From positions 1-56,986 of the forward strand of contig JNEM01010724.1 in the NCBI GenBank assembly GCA_000697335.1: a stretch of DNA of 56,986 bases, written 5' to 3'. The first letter of the stretch is position 1; each line of letters begins with the position of its first letter. The notes under the pieces were generated by a model. That model was given only the letters and a program-made list of their open reading frames with translations. It ran no database searches and was not told the DNA's origin. The translations under genes were made by a program, and so were the position numbers. Source of the DNA: Conidiobolus incongruus B7586 (lineage: Eukaryota; Entomophthoromycota; Entomophthoromycetes; Entomophthorales; Conidiobolaceae). Positions 23,444 to 35,670 of this stretch are shown here, in pieces.

Positions 23444-26400
23444 ATGAGTAATAACGTTCCTATTGAACATGTTACTCAAGATCAAATTCAAGCTGAAATT
23501 GCTAATAGAAAATTAAGTGAACCAAATGTCAGTAGAACTCCAATGGACGTTTCAGCTGGCGGTGATTCAACATTTGCTCCTCCCGAAAACAGTCCTTCTG
23601 TACCTAGATCGTCAAGCTTAAAGGATAATAACCCTCCCTCACATAATGCACCATTACCTGATAGTCCAACGCACAGTATTGATAATAAATCTAATTTATC
23701 CCGCGCTGATTCTCAAAAATCTAAAGCAGCTTCCAATGTCTCAGCCAATGTAGTGTCATTAGAAAAGACTGGTGTTGCGCCTGTCAGTTTTGGTCAAACC
23801 TATACAGGTAAAGCTCAAGAGCTTTTAGAGAAGGAAGAAGATAAAGAAGAACAAACCAAGGATGGTCCTCCCATATTTATTGGTTGGAAAGAAGTGAACC
23901 AAAATCGCAAGAAAGCTTTTAGAATTCAATCCTTAGATATTGTTCAAGGCGATGTTCAATTAGAATATTATCAAAGTGTTTCAGTTATTTTTGTCACTGT
24001 ATTATTCACTTGGGCTGGTGTAGTCCTTGGTGGTGGTATCACTTGGTGTATTATTGTCATCGCCTGTGTCGGTACTTATTATAAAAATGTAGTCGAACGA
24101 TTTAGACGAAATGTTCGAGACGATGCCATACGCGAGTTGAGTATTGAAAAGATGGAACAAAATTCGGAATCTGTTGAATGGTTAAATAATTTCTTAAACC
24201 GCTTTTGGGTTATTTATGAACCTGGCCTATCTGCTACCATTGTTGCAATTGTTGACAGCGTCCTCGAAGTATCTACTCCACCATTCTTGGATTCTTTGAA
24301 GTTAACTACCTTTACGCTAGGTAATAAGGCTCCTAGAATTTTGAGTGTTCGAACCCATCCCAGAACAGATAAGGATACTGTATTGATGGATTGGGATATT
24401 GAATTCGTTCCCAATGATAACATGGATATGACTCAACGCGAGATTCAAAATCAAGTTAATCCCAAGATTGTCTTGCAGGTAAGAGTTGGAAAAGGTATTG
24501 TTGGTGCTGGTATTCCAATTTTGGTCGAAGATATTGCACTTAAGGCCACAATGCGTGTCAGAATCAAGTTTTATGACGTTTTCCCTCATATCGAAATTGT
24601 TTCATTAATGATGGTCACTGTACCAACCATTGATTATGTTCTCAAACCCATCGGTGGTGATACATTCGGATTTGACGTTGCTCACATTCCAGGCCTTCAA
24701 TCGTTTATTCGAGACCAAATCCATGCTATTCTTAAACCCATGATGTATAATCCTCACGAATTTGAACTGAAGATTGGAGATATGCTTACTGGTCCTGGTT
24801 ACAACCCTATCATTGGTCTTTTGAAGTTAACTGTCAAACAATGCAGAAACCTCAAAGGCGGAGACGCCCTTGGTCAGCCTGATCCATATGTCGCTATTAG
24901 TACCGACACTCGCGGATTACTTCAAGAAACCAAACATAAATCAGATACCAGAAATCCCAACTTTAATGAAGAGTTTACTATCATTTTATATAATTTAAGT
25001 GAAGATTTGAAGTTTGAAATTAAGGATCATAACAAATTCACTGGAGATAGTGTCATGGGTACTGCTACTTTTGATTTATCACAGCTTCAAGAAAATCCTA
25101 CTCAAGTTGATGTATCTCTTAACTTATACAAGAAGAATCTACAAACTGGTACTATTACCGTGGACACCCAATTCTTCCCAGTTATGAAGGATAGTGTTGT
25201 GCTATCTTCTCTTCACGATCCATCCTCTCTCCAAAGCGAAGTTGGTATTCTCAGATTAACACTTCACCAACTCCAAGAACTCGATCTCAGTAAATCTATC
25301 ACTGGTAAATTCACTCCCTACTGCCATATTTCTGTAAATGGTCAACGCCTACTTACAACCAGAAAGAAGAAGCGCAATAATAATCCAAGCTTTGAAGAAT
25401 ATATTGAATTGGTTGTAACTGACATCGCTAATACCACTGTTAGCATTGTTGTAAAAGATGATCGTGGACTATCTGTCGATCCTGAGCTTGGTAACTGGAG
25501 TTACCAAGTTTTGAAATTACTTGATACATCTAAAACCAACGGCTGGTACCCTTTGAGCAATTGTAAACAAGGTAAGATCCGCGTCACTGCTAAATGGCAT
25601 CCTTTATCTATTCCTGCCGATCAATCTCTCAGCGGAGGCCCTGGTTCCTCATGTATTGGCGTTGTTCGCTTAGTATTGTACCAAGCCTCTCAGCTCAAGA
25701 ATCTTGAAAAATCCACTTCTTCCCCTGATCCATTCGTTCAAGTTACTATGGGAGGTCAAGAAGTTGGACGCACTCAAGTCATTAAAAATGATGCCAATCC
25801 CATTTGGAATCGTGTAATTTTCTTCCCTGTTTACAGACCTACCGCATTAATCACATTAGAGGCATTCGACGAAAATACTATGAGAAATGACGATTCTCTG
25901 GGTACCATCGAATTCCAACTTTCCAACTTAATTGAAACCGAAGATAACATCCATTTGGCCAGAGCTCCTATTGACACATGGGATCCTCTCACTAGCAAAG
26001 GCAAACCATGCGGCTTGTTACATTATAGTGCGTCTTTTCATCCTCTTGCATTGCCTCCTCCATCCACTGCTGACGAAAAGGCTGAACCTGTTGATTCTCA
26101 AGTCGATGCTGAGGGTAATCTTATCAATACTCAACCTCCCGCAGAGCCTAAAGAGCCATACAAATGGGATTACTCACAATACAGCAAGTTTCTTGCTCAT
26201 GTCAAGATCCATTCTGCTAAAGGTCTTCCTGAAGGCAATTATCGCGCATTACTTTGTCTCAACTCGTCCAAGGTTAATAATTTCCTTACTGCCGAAGCGC
26301 AAAACAAAAATTCGTCAACTCCTATCTTCAATGCAAGCACGAGTGTATTCATCCCTGGATTAACCACCACTCAGCTCAATATTTATATTCAAGAAGGAAA

Positions 26401-27606
26401 GGATGACAGAGCTACAGATGTTGTCAGTTGGAATTGCATGGCCAACGACCTCATCGATCTTCTTGGAGAAAAGAAATGGGTTTCTTGTCGCCCCAGTGGT
26501 GAGCTTAACGTTAGTCTCGAGCTTCTTCCAGTGGATTACGACGAATCTGTCGAAGGATTTTCGCAAACTCAAGGTCGTCTTACTATTGATATTCTCGAAG
26601 GAAGAAATCTATTCGCAGCTGACTCGAGTGGTACCAGTGACCCTTATGTTGAAATCAAACTCAATGGTCACAAAATATTCAAATCTAAAGTCATTAAGAA
26701 AACTCTCAATCCGGTGTTTAATGAATCGACTGAAATTCCTATCCTTAACAGCAATGGATCATACCTATACTTCAAAGTATATGACTGGAATCGCCTTGAA
26801 ACCAAGGAATCGCTGGGTAATTTTACTTTTAATGTTGCTGATTTGACCCCCAATGAACCTTTCGAACAATATTTCACTTTAAGAGATATTTCACAGGGTG
26901 AGATCAAAGTTAGAATGACCTATAAACCTGGTCAATTGAGTCCTGCTGATATGCGTACTGGTTCCACCTACGTAGGCTATGGTAATAGTATTAAGAACGC
27001 GGCTACTTCCGTGGCCGGTACACCTACTTTCAGAGCTACTCCCTCCAATACCCCTATGGCAGTCTCCAGCTCTGAAGATATTGCTCGCGAAAGTATGGAT
27101 ACTCAATCGGTAACCTCTGTTGATAGACCTGATAGACCCAATATCCCTGGTGGCGAAGCTACCGGTGTACCTGGGGCACTTATTCTCACACTCATTGAGG
27201 CTAAAGATCTTAAGGCGGTCGATTCCAACGGTTTCAGTGACCCTTACGTTCGTGTGAAGGTTCGTGGAGAGACGCTTCATCAATCTCAAGTAATCAAGAA
27301 GTCGCTTACACCCGTTTGGAATGAAACAATAAGAATTGTCGTCCCCAGCGGAGATCCATTTTATATCATGCTATCAGTAAGTATTTTTAAATCTCATTGT
27401 TATACAATAATCTAATTCTTTTTCAGGTCAGGGATTACAACAAGATCAAATCGGATGTCAGCCTTGGAGACGTTACCTTCAACCTTTGGGATGTTATCCA
27501 AGACATCCAACCTGGAGGTCATTTCGAAACCAGCTATTGGACTAAAGAATTACTCGGTGGTGAACCTGGTCGTGTACACCTCAATTTGGAATTCCATGCT
27601 GATTAA
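23444..27606 (+). CDS. tricalbin (extended synaptotagmin-like ER-plasma membrane tether)
   Basis: Two exons (23444-27376 and 27427-27606), joined across a 50-bp GTAAGT...TTTCAG intron, encode 1370 residues. Tricalbins sit in the cortical ER and bridge it to the plasma membrane, carrying lipids through their SMP domain. The order seen is a disordered Ser/Pro-rich N-terminus (1-140), a hydrophobic membrane hairpin (about 178-212) and an SMP domain (about 240-446). Then come C2 domains beginning near 458 (GLLKLTVKQCRNL), 610, 745, a degenerate one near 920, 1050 (GRLTIDILEGRNL) and 1250 (GALILTLIEAKDL). D-P-Y calcium-loop motifs are kept in the first, fifth and sixth. The intron splits the last C2 domain. 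Length is close to yeast Tcb proteins. The gene is clearly richer in GC than its flanks. Confidence 0.96.
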
Positions 27607-28277
27607 TTTGGCTACTTAATATCAATATTATTTCAATTTCAATTTGCATTAATAAATCGAGTATTGTTTTAATTTTAATTGATTCAACTCACATATTTAT
27701 TTACTTTTATATAGTTATATATTTATGCAGTCATCAATTTTAAAATATACTTGTAAATTTATTAGGCACTAAATAATTAATTTTAAATTATAAAATTTAA
27801 ACCAAATTTATTGAAAATTGCCTAATCAAACAAAGGCTATTTCGAAAAAACATCAATTAGATTTTTATTTGTAATAATGCAATATTAATGACATCAGAAA
27901 TCTTTTATTTCAAAATTTCATATTTGAACATAGGATATCCAGTTAAAATAAAATCGGTTTAATTATATTCAAGCAGATTAAATCAAATTTCATAGCTATT
28001 TGAAGCGTTTAATATTGAAATCATACTGAGTTAATTATTTTGTAAAAAAATATAATTGATGTCTTAAATAATTTGATAGGTTGACATATTACTTAATTCA
28101 TTATTATGAGGTAATCCTTTAATTTGAATAATTGACCAAATTTAATATATTAAATAAATAATTTTTCACTTTGGATTAAACAAATGAAGAAAATGAAAAT
28201 ATAAAAAAGTGATTTATATAATATGAACAGTTAAATATGGCAAAAAAACAAAAATATAATTTAAATAAATCAATAAA
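27607..28277. other. intergenic between convergent genes
   Basis: AT-rich spacer between the 3' ends of tricalbin and the TMEM254-like gene. AATAAA-type signals occur just after the tricalbin stop (for example near 27651); nothing else was recognised. Confidence 0.4.
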
Positions 28278-28643
28278 CTAAATTAAATACTTCATATGAA
28301 ATAATCCAAATATAAAAGTCCAAAACGACCAATAACAAGTAGTACTCAAAGAGTAATTACGTCTAAAACAGATATAAGCACAGAGTGCAGATTCTATCAA
28401 ATGAATGTATAGTAGCATTTTCCATACAATTTGGCAGAATGTATTTGTAAAAAATCGATTCAAAGGGATTAGTATGGATGGGTAGTGATAAGGATGTGAT
28501 AATAAATATGCAGTGGGCCAGATGAAGGCAAATGTTAAAAGTTTGGTGGTGCTGGGAGCACGTCTTGGTTCGTTGGGCTTATTTTGTAACATTAGTTAAG
28601 GGTAAAGATTTATGAATTGTTTTGTTACCTTTCTATCACTCAT
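28278..28643 (-). CDS. TMEM254/DUF4499-like small membrane protein
   Basis: Two exons (28643-28629 and 28577-28278), separated by a 51-bp intron with GTAACA donor, a TTAACTAAT branch-like motif and AAATAAG acceptor, encode 104 residues. The first exon is only five codons (MSDRK). An alternative unspliced start at 28592 also gives 104 residues. The protein has two or three hydrophobic segments. Its C-terminal half (YIHLIES...CAYICFRR...W.FWTFIFGL) lines up with the conserved H..E..Y......K....W..QTF.FG pattern of TMEM254. The function of this family is poorly known, and a membrane location is the safest statement. The intron's size and branch motif match the other introns in this window. Confidence 0.7.
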
Positions 28644-29277
28644 AATGGAGAGTAACAATTTGAATTTTAAATCTAGGACTGATTTTCCTTGATCTTTTAA
28701 AATATAAAAAATTAAAATATTTATGGGATATTGGTTGAAGTATAATTAAGTCATTATCTTGTAAATTATTGAAGTGATAAACCTTTGTTTTCAGTCATGA
28801 ATTCATCATTCAAAAACTCAATACACTTTCAATTATATTATAATAAAATTCAATAATAATAAATATCTTATTAAGGAATTTAATATTGATACCAGTTAAT
28901 AGTTTGAAATTTTTAGTTACTGGCTAAAATCTAAATTTTGAACCAAGGAAAAAAATGCATAATATATATATATTTCAATATTATGAATTATATTATGATA
29001 TGACGATTTTGTAATTATATCAATGAAAAAATAATTAAATATTAATCTAAAATTGAAATATATAAGGTATTTTATTGACTATATAATAATAAAATAAATC
29101 ATTTTCAAGTAATACATTAATATATATAAAGAAATCATGAGATCATTATAAAAGTTTGAGGTAAAATTAAATATATGCACAGAAAATGAAGACATTAAGA
29201 ATAAAAATGATTTATAGTGAAATTAAAATCGAAATAAATTTTGAAAATATTATGAGTTTTGTAATAGTAAAAATTGG
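28644..29277. other. intergenic, nothing recognised
   Basis: AT-rich DNA between the TMEM254-like gene and tRNA-Val. No gene signal was recognised. Confidence 0.4.
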
Positions 29278-29351
29278 GATCTCGTGGTGTAGTTGGTTAT
29301 CACGTCTGTCTAACACACAGACGGTCCTCAGTTCGAATCTGAGCGAGATCA
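29278..29351 (+). tRNA. tRNA-Val (AAC)
   Basis: A 74-nt intronless tRNA. The acceptor GATCTCG/CGAGATC is perfect, the anticodon stem TCTGT/ACAGA encloses CTAACAC (AAC), and the T arm is CTCAG-TTCGAAT-CTGAG with discriminator A. Confidence 0.95.
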
Positions 29352-29399
29352 TTTTAAATGTTTCATTACCCTATTTTTGAAATTTTCAAACTATTACTT

Positions 29400-29965
29400 T
29401 ATTAACCCTAAATTAATTTTCGATACTATTTTCCTATGACCTGACTTTCTGCAACATGATTAATATACTCTTTTTAAGGTTTGAAGTAATAATATTAGCA
29501 TCAATAGGTTTTGGAAATTTCAACTGTTTGAGATAATTTCTTTCATAACTTTCTCATGTGATTGATTGGAATTCTGGTGAGTTCACTGAGTCTTGGGATT
29601 GGATCTTGGTATAGTTGCCATTAGATACTTGACTATCTTTTACAGTTTTAATTTGATCAATTACTGACTTGTTAGATGCAGGCACTGAACATTTGATCCT
29701 CAAACTCAATATCCATAGAATCTTTATTAACATCTGGAACAGCTATCATCATTTTGTGCATTGTATTACATTCGTAAACACCAGTATCGGGTTCAATATA
29801 GCCTTTGTAAAATTTTAAATGTTTGTAGGTCTTTGAATTCTGCAATATCTGTGTTGGTGAAAACTAGGAACAAGGAATCTTGGAATTGTAATGAGAACAT
29901 TGATACAGTTTTTGAAATGACTTCTTGTAGGTTAATACTTGTTTTTGACGTTTTGTTATAGCATT
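29400..29965 (-). pseudogene. relic of an unidentified protein gene
   Basis: On the minus strand this GC-richer block reads as protein-like sequence in segments that change frame. One segment contains LQEVISKTVSMFSLQF and DSLFLVFTNTDIAEF. The next contains IEPDTGVYECNTM and IAVPDVNKDSMDIEFEDQ, and the last is a Ser/Gln/Asn-rich stretch. Codon-like composition and continuity across about 550 bp argue for a real ancestral gene. No family was recognised. At least two frame breaks and one stop separate the segments; some could be unrecognised introns. Confidence 0.4.
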
Positions 29966-30365
29966 GGAGTTGTATTAATTAAGGAAATAACAATAATCCA
30001 TAACATTTAAATAATTAAATTTTGAAAATTGGAGTAAAATTTAAAATATTTCGGAACTTTCACTAATGATACCATTTTGTGTATAAGATTTTGATGCTTT
30101 TGAATGACTCAATTTTAATATATCAATGCAATATAGGTTAGTAATATGATATTAATTTTTAATGATTTAATGGTATTTAACTATAGATGATTATAATGAT
30201 CATCTCAATAATTCTTTAAACATTTTAACAACTTTTAGTTTGGTTTTATTATCGTATAAATAATTTCATTGGTAATTAAAAAATAGCATATATTTCAATT
30301 TGTTCATACTCTTAACAAAAATAATAATCTAATAATTTTATTCCAATAATAACAACGTATAATAA

Positions 30366-30835
30366 TCAAAAACCAATTTCATGATACACCAATTTAGAAT
30401 GATCTTCGCTAAAGTACTTGACCAACTTAAATCCATATTTTTTCTGAAATAGGTACGGTTACCAAATGTAATCACCGTCCCACATCCTATCGAATGGTAC
30501 TTCCACTTGAGTGAACCATTTGGGTTGCATTTCTTCTAATCTAAACTCAAATTAATGCATTAAAATTTCTCCTTCATAATCCTCACACAAAAAATATTTC
30601 TATTTCATATCAAGTTGGATCATTCGATAATACGAATTTCAAATTTCTAGAGGAATTTATTCTTTGGTTGTTAGACCACACTTTTAAACAGATTAATAAA
30701 ATAATTGAAGTAATAATGGATTAGATTACTTATAATTCGCGTTTAGCTCCCTGTTCAACAGTTTCTCAAGATTATATTCACGGCCGAATTTCAGCCATCT
30801 GAAAGCACTGAATCCGCATTTTTGCGAACTAGCAA
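30366..30835 (-). pseudogene. NUDT1/MTH1-like Nudix hydrolase pseudogene
   Basis: The minus strand carries the remains of an 8-oxo-dGTPase-type Nudix protein. The distal segment reads EMQPKWFTQVEVPFDRMW followed by GDYIW, a stop, then PYLFQKK and a final VYHEIGF. It aligns with the MTH1 region in which an E-M-R/Q-P-x-W-F substrate-binding segment precedes the IPF..MW.DD..WFP block. A middle part reads FLCEDYEGEILMH. The proximal part (GFSAFRWLKFGRE and LLNREL) corresponds to the Nudix box region, but the catalytic glutamates are gone. MTH1 enzymes sanitise oxidised purine nucleotides. This copy lacks the catalytic motif and has stops, so it is not functional. Confidence 0.65.
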
Positions 30836-30935
30836 TACATTCATTTTATTAATAATACTTTTATGTTAAGTTATATAAAATTAAGTTAACATTGGATCCA
30901 AAACAATAATTAGGGTATAAAACTTATTAGTTAAA

Positions 30936-31115
30936 ATGAGTATTGATAAAGATCAATTTTTGAAAGGATTTGGATTTGTTGATTTGGTATGGAAAATTGG
31001 ATGGTCGTTAACTCTCAATATGGATTATTTGTATAAGTTTGTTGAATGTATTCTTCACGGTATGAAATATTATATAGAATTAGTGACTTTTTTCGTCACT
31101 GATTTTGTCGTTTGA
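30936..31115 (+). CDS. possible 59-residue protein of unknown function
   Basis: An ATG-initiated frame of 59 codons starts about 20 bp after a GGTATAAAA sequence. It encodes MSIDKDQFLKGFGFVDLVWK and then a Tyr/Phe/Val-rich hydrophobic C-terminus. No family was recognised. The sequence is less AT-rich than its flanks. It could be a small gene, the first exon of a longer one or a fragment. Confidence 0.2.
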   Translation: MSIDKDQFLKGFGFVDLVWKIGWSLTLNMDYLYKFVECILHGMKYYIELVTFFVTDFVV

Positions 31116-31617
31116 GCCGCTCATATGAAGATTATATCGCGCCCTTATTTCCTTTATCATCTTTGACCTTTGTTTAATTTAAAAATTTGAAATTTTTTGA
31201 TATTGGTCAGTGTTTTATTGATGTAGTTATTGTGCTGAAGTTGATTAGTTGACATATATTCAATGGAAGTTTCACTACAATTCAAAGATTTTTTGATTTG
31301 AAATTGCATTAGTTACCAGATTCCCAACTAGATGATGTCTTGTGTGGGAGTACTTGATACTGGGATTATCACTAATGGATATTGTCAATATAAATCTATT
31401 ACTAGCAATCTTGGATAAGATAATCACACACTATTGTGATCAAATAATCATTAAAAGGTTATTTAATCAGTTTTATTTTTACAAAAATAACGATGTTCAA
31501 TTAATATGAAAAACTCAATTTAAAATATATAAAATTGATCATAAAAATGGGGGAAATCTGGTGATATTTTAAAAATAATGTGAATTTTATTAAATAAGTC
31601 TAAATTGGTTAGTGTAT

Positions 31618-33083
31618 TTACATATTAAAATGATTCTTCCTGATATTCTCGCCGATACCATCAGTGGAGAAGGGCTGCTCCCAGACGAATTCCTCATAAT
31701 AAACTTCATTCGAGTCGGACGAGCAATTCTTGTTGCAGGAATATATTAACAAAGTACCAAAATCTAAGGAACGATCCATTGTAAAATCGAGATTGAGGTA
31801 ATTGAGAAGTTGGGGCAAAAGCTGCAATTCGAATTTGCGAGGCTCGTCACAGTTGGGACATTTGGGAATTTCTTCGGGTGTGAGTTGATTGATGTCGCTA
31901 ACCCAGAGAGGTTCTGAATTCTCATCAAATTCGTCATCTTCGTTGTCGTAGAAGGTTCTGACGTAACGGAGTACTTGATCAGGATCGAATTCCACACGCT
32001 TTTGGAACTTGAGGAAGGTTTTGTCCACTCCAGTTTCGGTGTTTTCGTATTGTTCTTCCCCAGGCTTGATTAAGGCCATCTTATTGGCTTCGGCCTCCTT
32101 GGCTTCTTCGACTCTGAAGCGGTCCAATGTGTCTTTAATGCGGAGCGCTTCTTCCTCCTTCATTTCTTCCTCGGTCATTTCGGGCTCGCTAACCAAGTAG
32201 TGTTCAGGGTAGGCGAAGCGTCCCAATGTTAACTTGTCAATGGGGAATGAGGGAGTATCGGGTTGAGTGGCAAGAACTGTACATTGAGTCTTGTGCCCAT
32301 TACTCCAATGCTCAAGCTGGTGAGCTCTTGAGCAGTACTTGACACGCTTACACTTGGAGCACTGCTTATTACCATGGAGACCACAGAGCGGACATTTATA
32401 GTGATCGGGACTGATGGAAGTGTTGAGTTTCCAAACAATATCATCTTCCTCAACATCGTCGCCAGCGGCGGGGGATTGATCACGATCAATTACATAATAC
32501 TTGTTTTCTTTAGGTAATTGTGAACGAAAAACTTTGATACATTTGAGACGTTCTTCTTGGTGACAGATATTATTCTCACACACGAATACGTATAACATGC
32601 GGTGATAAGCATCAGCAGGTTGATCTTCGGGAGTATACATCTAATCATAAACGAACTATTAGTAAAGAGGTCTATAAAAAATACAGTGCCAAGTTTCAAT
32701 AGTTGAGAGAGTGTGCTATGATCAGTAGGAACAATTGATGTGAAATCATGGTTTGTTGCGTATTTGGATTAATATCATTGAGATTCCCATAAAGTCATCA
32801 TATAACACAGACTCTCCAAAATTTTATTATTTGTATTAGTTAACTCACCTGTAACAAAAAGCGCAAGGGATTCTTACATATACCACAGGTTACCTTCTCG
32901 GCAGGTAATGGGTGATCGGGATGCAACCAAACCTGAAAATGAAGGATAAGTCAAAGGCTCAAAACTAAACATTTCACAATAACAACTTACCGGACGACCT
33001 CCGATCTTGGAAGGAAAAACCAACTCCTGAGGCAGAATAGCTTTAGGATCGTTTAACACGAAACCCAACTGAACTTGAGTCAT
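31618..33083 (-). CDS. PDCD2: PDCD2-family protein (MYND zinc finger, uS5 ribosomal protein chaperone)
   Basis: Three exons (33083-32991, 32932-32849, 32640-31618), with introns of 58 and 208 bp, encode 399 residues. PDCD2 and relatives bind newly made ribosomal protein uS5 (Rps2) and deliver it to 40S assembly. The N-terminal PDCD2 module spans all exons: LGFVLNDP, IGGRP joined to VWLHPDHPLP, a C-x2-C pair in TCGICKNP, and AYHRMLYVFVC. A MYND zinc finger follows near residues 136-172 (CPLCG...CSKC...YCSR.HQLEHW...H...C). An acidic linker leads to the PDCD2_C domain (IPKCPNC, LLPQLLNYLNLD, LDFGTLLIYSC). The junctions restore the family sequence exactly. The 208-bp intron is the longest in the window. 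Confidence 0.95.
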
Positions 33084-34511
33084 ATTGTTATATTAAAAAG
33101 AGAGAGAAAGATTAAGAATTCATTGACTTAGTAAATTTAAGAGGATATATTATCAATTAATATTCCCTTAAATTTTCGAGTAGTCAATTGCTGTGAATTG
33201 AATTTTAGACAAAAAATTTTCATATCTAATAATAGTTACAATCGACTTAATTTTTATTATGGGATTGTTTGTTGTATATTCATTCAATATTTGAAAATAA
33301 ACAATATAAATTTATGAATCATAGTTTGAAATATTTATATTATTATATATATAGAGCTAAATACCAAGGTATTAATAATTAAATTTTTTGAAATACTTAT
33401 GATTTCCAATATTTAAATTAGTTATATTCATTTTATGTCAAGAATTAATATTAAATAAAAGGAATTTGATGAATTTTAACTGAATTTATTAAAATTTAAT
33501 TAATACTTATTATTATTAAAAATAATATTAATACTATATAACAGGCAACTTTAATCGCAATTAATAAATACAAAATTTAATGATATATTTAATAATTACT
33601 GATTTTCCGAGAGCTGAATAATAAAAATTAGTTCTAAAGTGCTTTATTAAAATAATGTTTAAAAATATAATTTAGAGATAAAAGGATAAATTGTGTTTTT
33701 TAAAAATCTTATATTGAAATGTGTTTTATGATAAAAGTGATTTTTTATTATTGATAAAAAATATACGATTACATTAAATAAACATTTGTTATTTTCTAGA
33801 TTTATTTTGATTTCAATATTAATTTTTATAATTTTACAGTGTTTTGTCATTCAATTATAATTTAATAGAAGGATCAATATATGAAATATTCGTTAAATTA
33901 TTACGTATATTACAAAGTTATTAATTTAAATAAAATATCTACTAGTCCAGAAAGTCACATATTGAAAGTACCTATAAATAATCACGGCTTTATATTTATT
34001 GCTATAATCAATTTTACACACATATTCAACAAAATATTAATTTTATCAAATACAATATCAAAATAAAAAATATACATGATTTTAGCAAAAAATTGGCATT
34101 AATTTGTCAATTATGATTGAATTTATATAATATTTTAATTTTTTTGAGAACTAATTATTGTAACAATATTTATACTAAATATCTATTTATTATAAAGATG
34201 TTATAAATATAATAATATAATATCTTGATATTTTAATCTATTTCAATTTAACATTATATGTTAATTTTGCCATATTAAAATTCAAATTTTTATCCTAATA
34301 ATGTCAAAACAATGTTTTATTATTATGATTCAAAAATTTTACAAAATTTTTCATAATATATAAATAAATAAATAATATTGTGAATTGAGCTAAATTATTA
34401 AGAATGCATTGAATTTAAATTTTGTATTTATATCATTATTTTAGTCATGGAACGACTAAAAATATTTACAAAAATATAATAAAATATATTGAAAGAATCG
34501 GTAGTGTGCAA
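33084..34511. other. AT-rich intergenic region, nothing recognised
   Basis: About 1.4 kb between PDCD2 and tRNA-Glu. The short frames on both strands have the composition of random AT-rich DNA. Confidence 0.45.
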
Positions 34512-34583
34512 CTCCGATACAGGGAATCGAACCCTGGCCGTCTCGGTGAAAGCGAGAAATCCTAACCACTGGACCATATCGGA
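34512..34583 (-). tRNA. tRNA-Glu (TTC)
   Basis: A 72-nt intronless tRNA lies on the minus strand. The acceptor TCCGATA/TATCGGA is perfect, the anticodon stem TCTCG/CGAGA encloses CTTTCAC (TTC), and the T arm is CAGGG-TTCGATT-CCCTG with discriminator G. Confidence 0.95.
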
Positions 34584-35400
34584 TTGATTAATGTAAAATT
34601 TTATTTAATTTCAATAATTCGAATTCCACTTTATCAATTGTTTAGATCTATAATTATACTCTTCATATTATAATTTTTATTATCCATATTTTAACTTAAA
34701 ATTATCAATTTCTTTACATACATTAATCCAAAATTTTTATTTATTTATTTATCACTCCTGTGCAATTTTTCCCTTTCTACAGTTCATTATTTTATTCTTT
34801 TTAAGAATTAAATAATTTAAATTATTCAATAATCATCATTAAAATAATAATCAAAATACTACATTCACACCCCTATAAATCAATTATTCTCAAATATAGA
34901 TTTGCCAAAGACACATTTTTATCATAATAATTAACCATAAAATCAATCATAAATAGCAATTATCAAAGCTTGATCTATCTAATTTTATAAGTACTTTAAT
35001 AAAAACAACTAATGCATAGGAAATGAATTCATAATGATAATATAAAAAATATCATATGACAAATTGGTTTAAATTTTATCAGATTTAGTAACTTGAATTT
35101 CAAGAATGATTTCATAAAACGTAAAGCAAATATTCATTGATAAACTGGTATCAAGGCTAAAATTATGGTGTAATGTTTTTTCCAATATTAGAAAATTTTA
35201 TTAGCATATTGCTTACAGATGGTGAGATCCATAGTCAATCATTTTAGTCATTTTTATAAAGGTTTGATTAAAATGTGTTAAACCGGATATATTTAACACA
35301 TATTTAATCAGTTAGATTATTATGTTCAAAGTATATAAATATCTCAAAGTACTTGATGGCTATTTTCAAAGACTAATAGTATTAATATATAAAATAAAAA
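34584..35400. other. intergenic with CsbD gene promoter
   Basis: AT-rich spacer. The only recognisable element is a TATATAAAT box at 35332-35340, about 60 bp before the CsbD-like start. Confidence 0.4.
35332..35340 (+). promoter_or_regulatory. TATA box of the CsbD-like gene
   Basis: TATATAAAT lies 61 bp before the ATG at 35401, a spacing like that of the other TATA boxes in this window. Confidence 0.4.
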
Positions 35401-35670
35401 ATGAAAGTTACCAAAACTGACGCTAAGAAAGATCAAATGGCTGGCAAAGTGAAGAAATCTTTAGGTAAAGCTTTGTGTAATCCTTCGCTTCAGATTAAGG
35501 GCGAAATCCAACAGTCTCAAGGAGATGCTAAGATGAAATTAGCAAAATCTCAAGGCTACTATCAGGGTGTCAAGCATAGTACCAGAGGTGATATGAAGCG
35601 CATTAAAGGTCATCTAGGTGCCCGTCGACATAAAATGAAGGGGAACTTACTTAAAAAAATTAATAGTTAA
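35401..35670 (+). CDS. CsbD-like stress-response protein
   Basis: This intronless gene encodes 89 residues, strongly basic and very rich in Lys, Gly and Gln. The segment QMAGKVKKSLGKALCNPSLQ and then KGEIQQSQGDAKMK matches the CsbD pattern of G-K-x-K...G...(N/D)..L...G......G. CsbD proteins in bacteria are induced by general stress, and fungi carry short hydrophilic relatives, probably unfolded in solution. The molecular role is unknown. A basic C-terminal third (RGDMKRIKGHLGARRHKMKG) repeats the same G-spaced pattern. Confidence 0.75.
   Translation: MKVTKTDAKKDQMAGKVKKSLGKALCNPSLQIKGEIQQSQGDAKMKLAKSQGYYQGVKHSTRGDMKRIKGHLGARRHKMKGNLLKKINS

Noticed and set aside
25932-26846. Alternative-frame proteins inside the tricalbin gene
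   Set aside because: They are out-of-frame readings of C2 domain coding sequence with no family match.
33659-34066. Two short frames before tRNA-Glu
   Set aside because: Composition matches translated AT-rich noise; no start context, intron or family.
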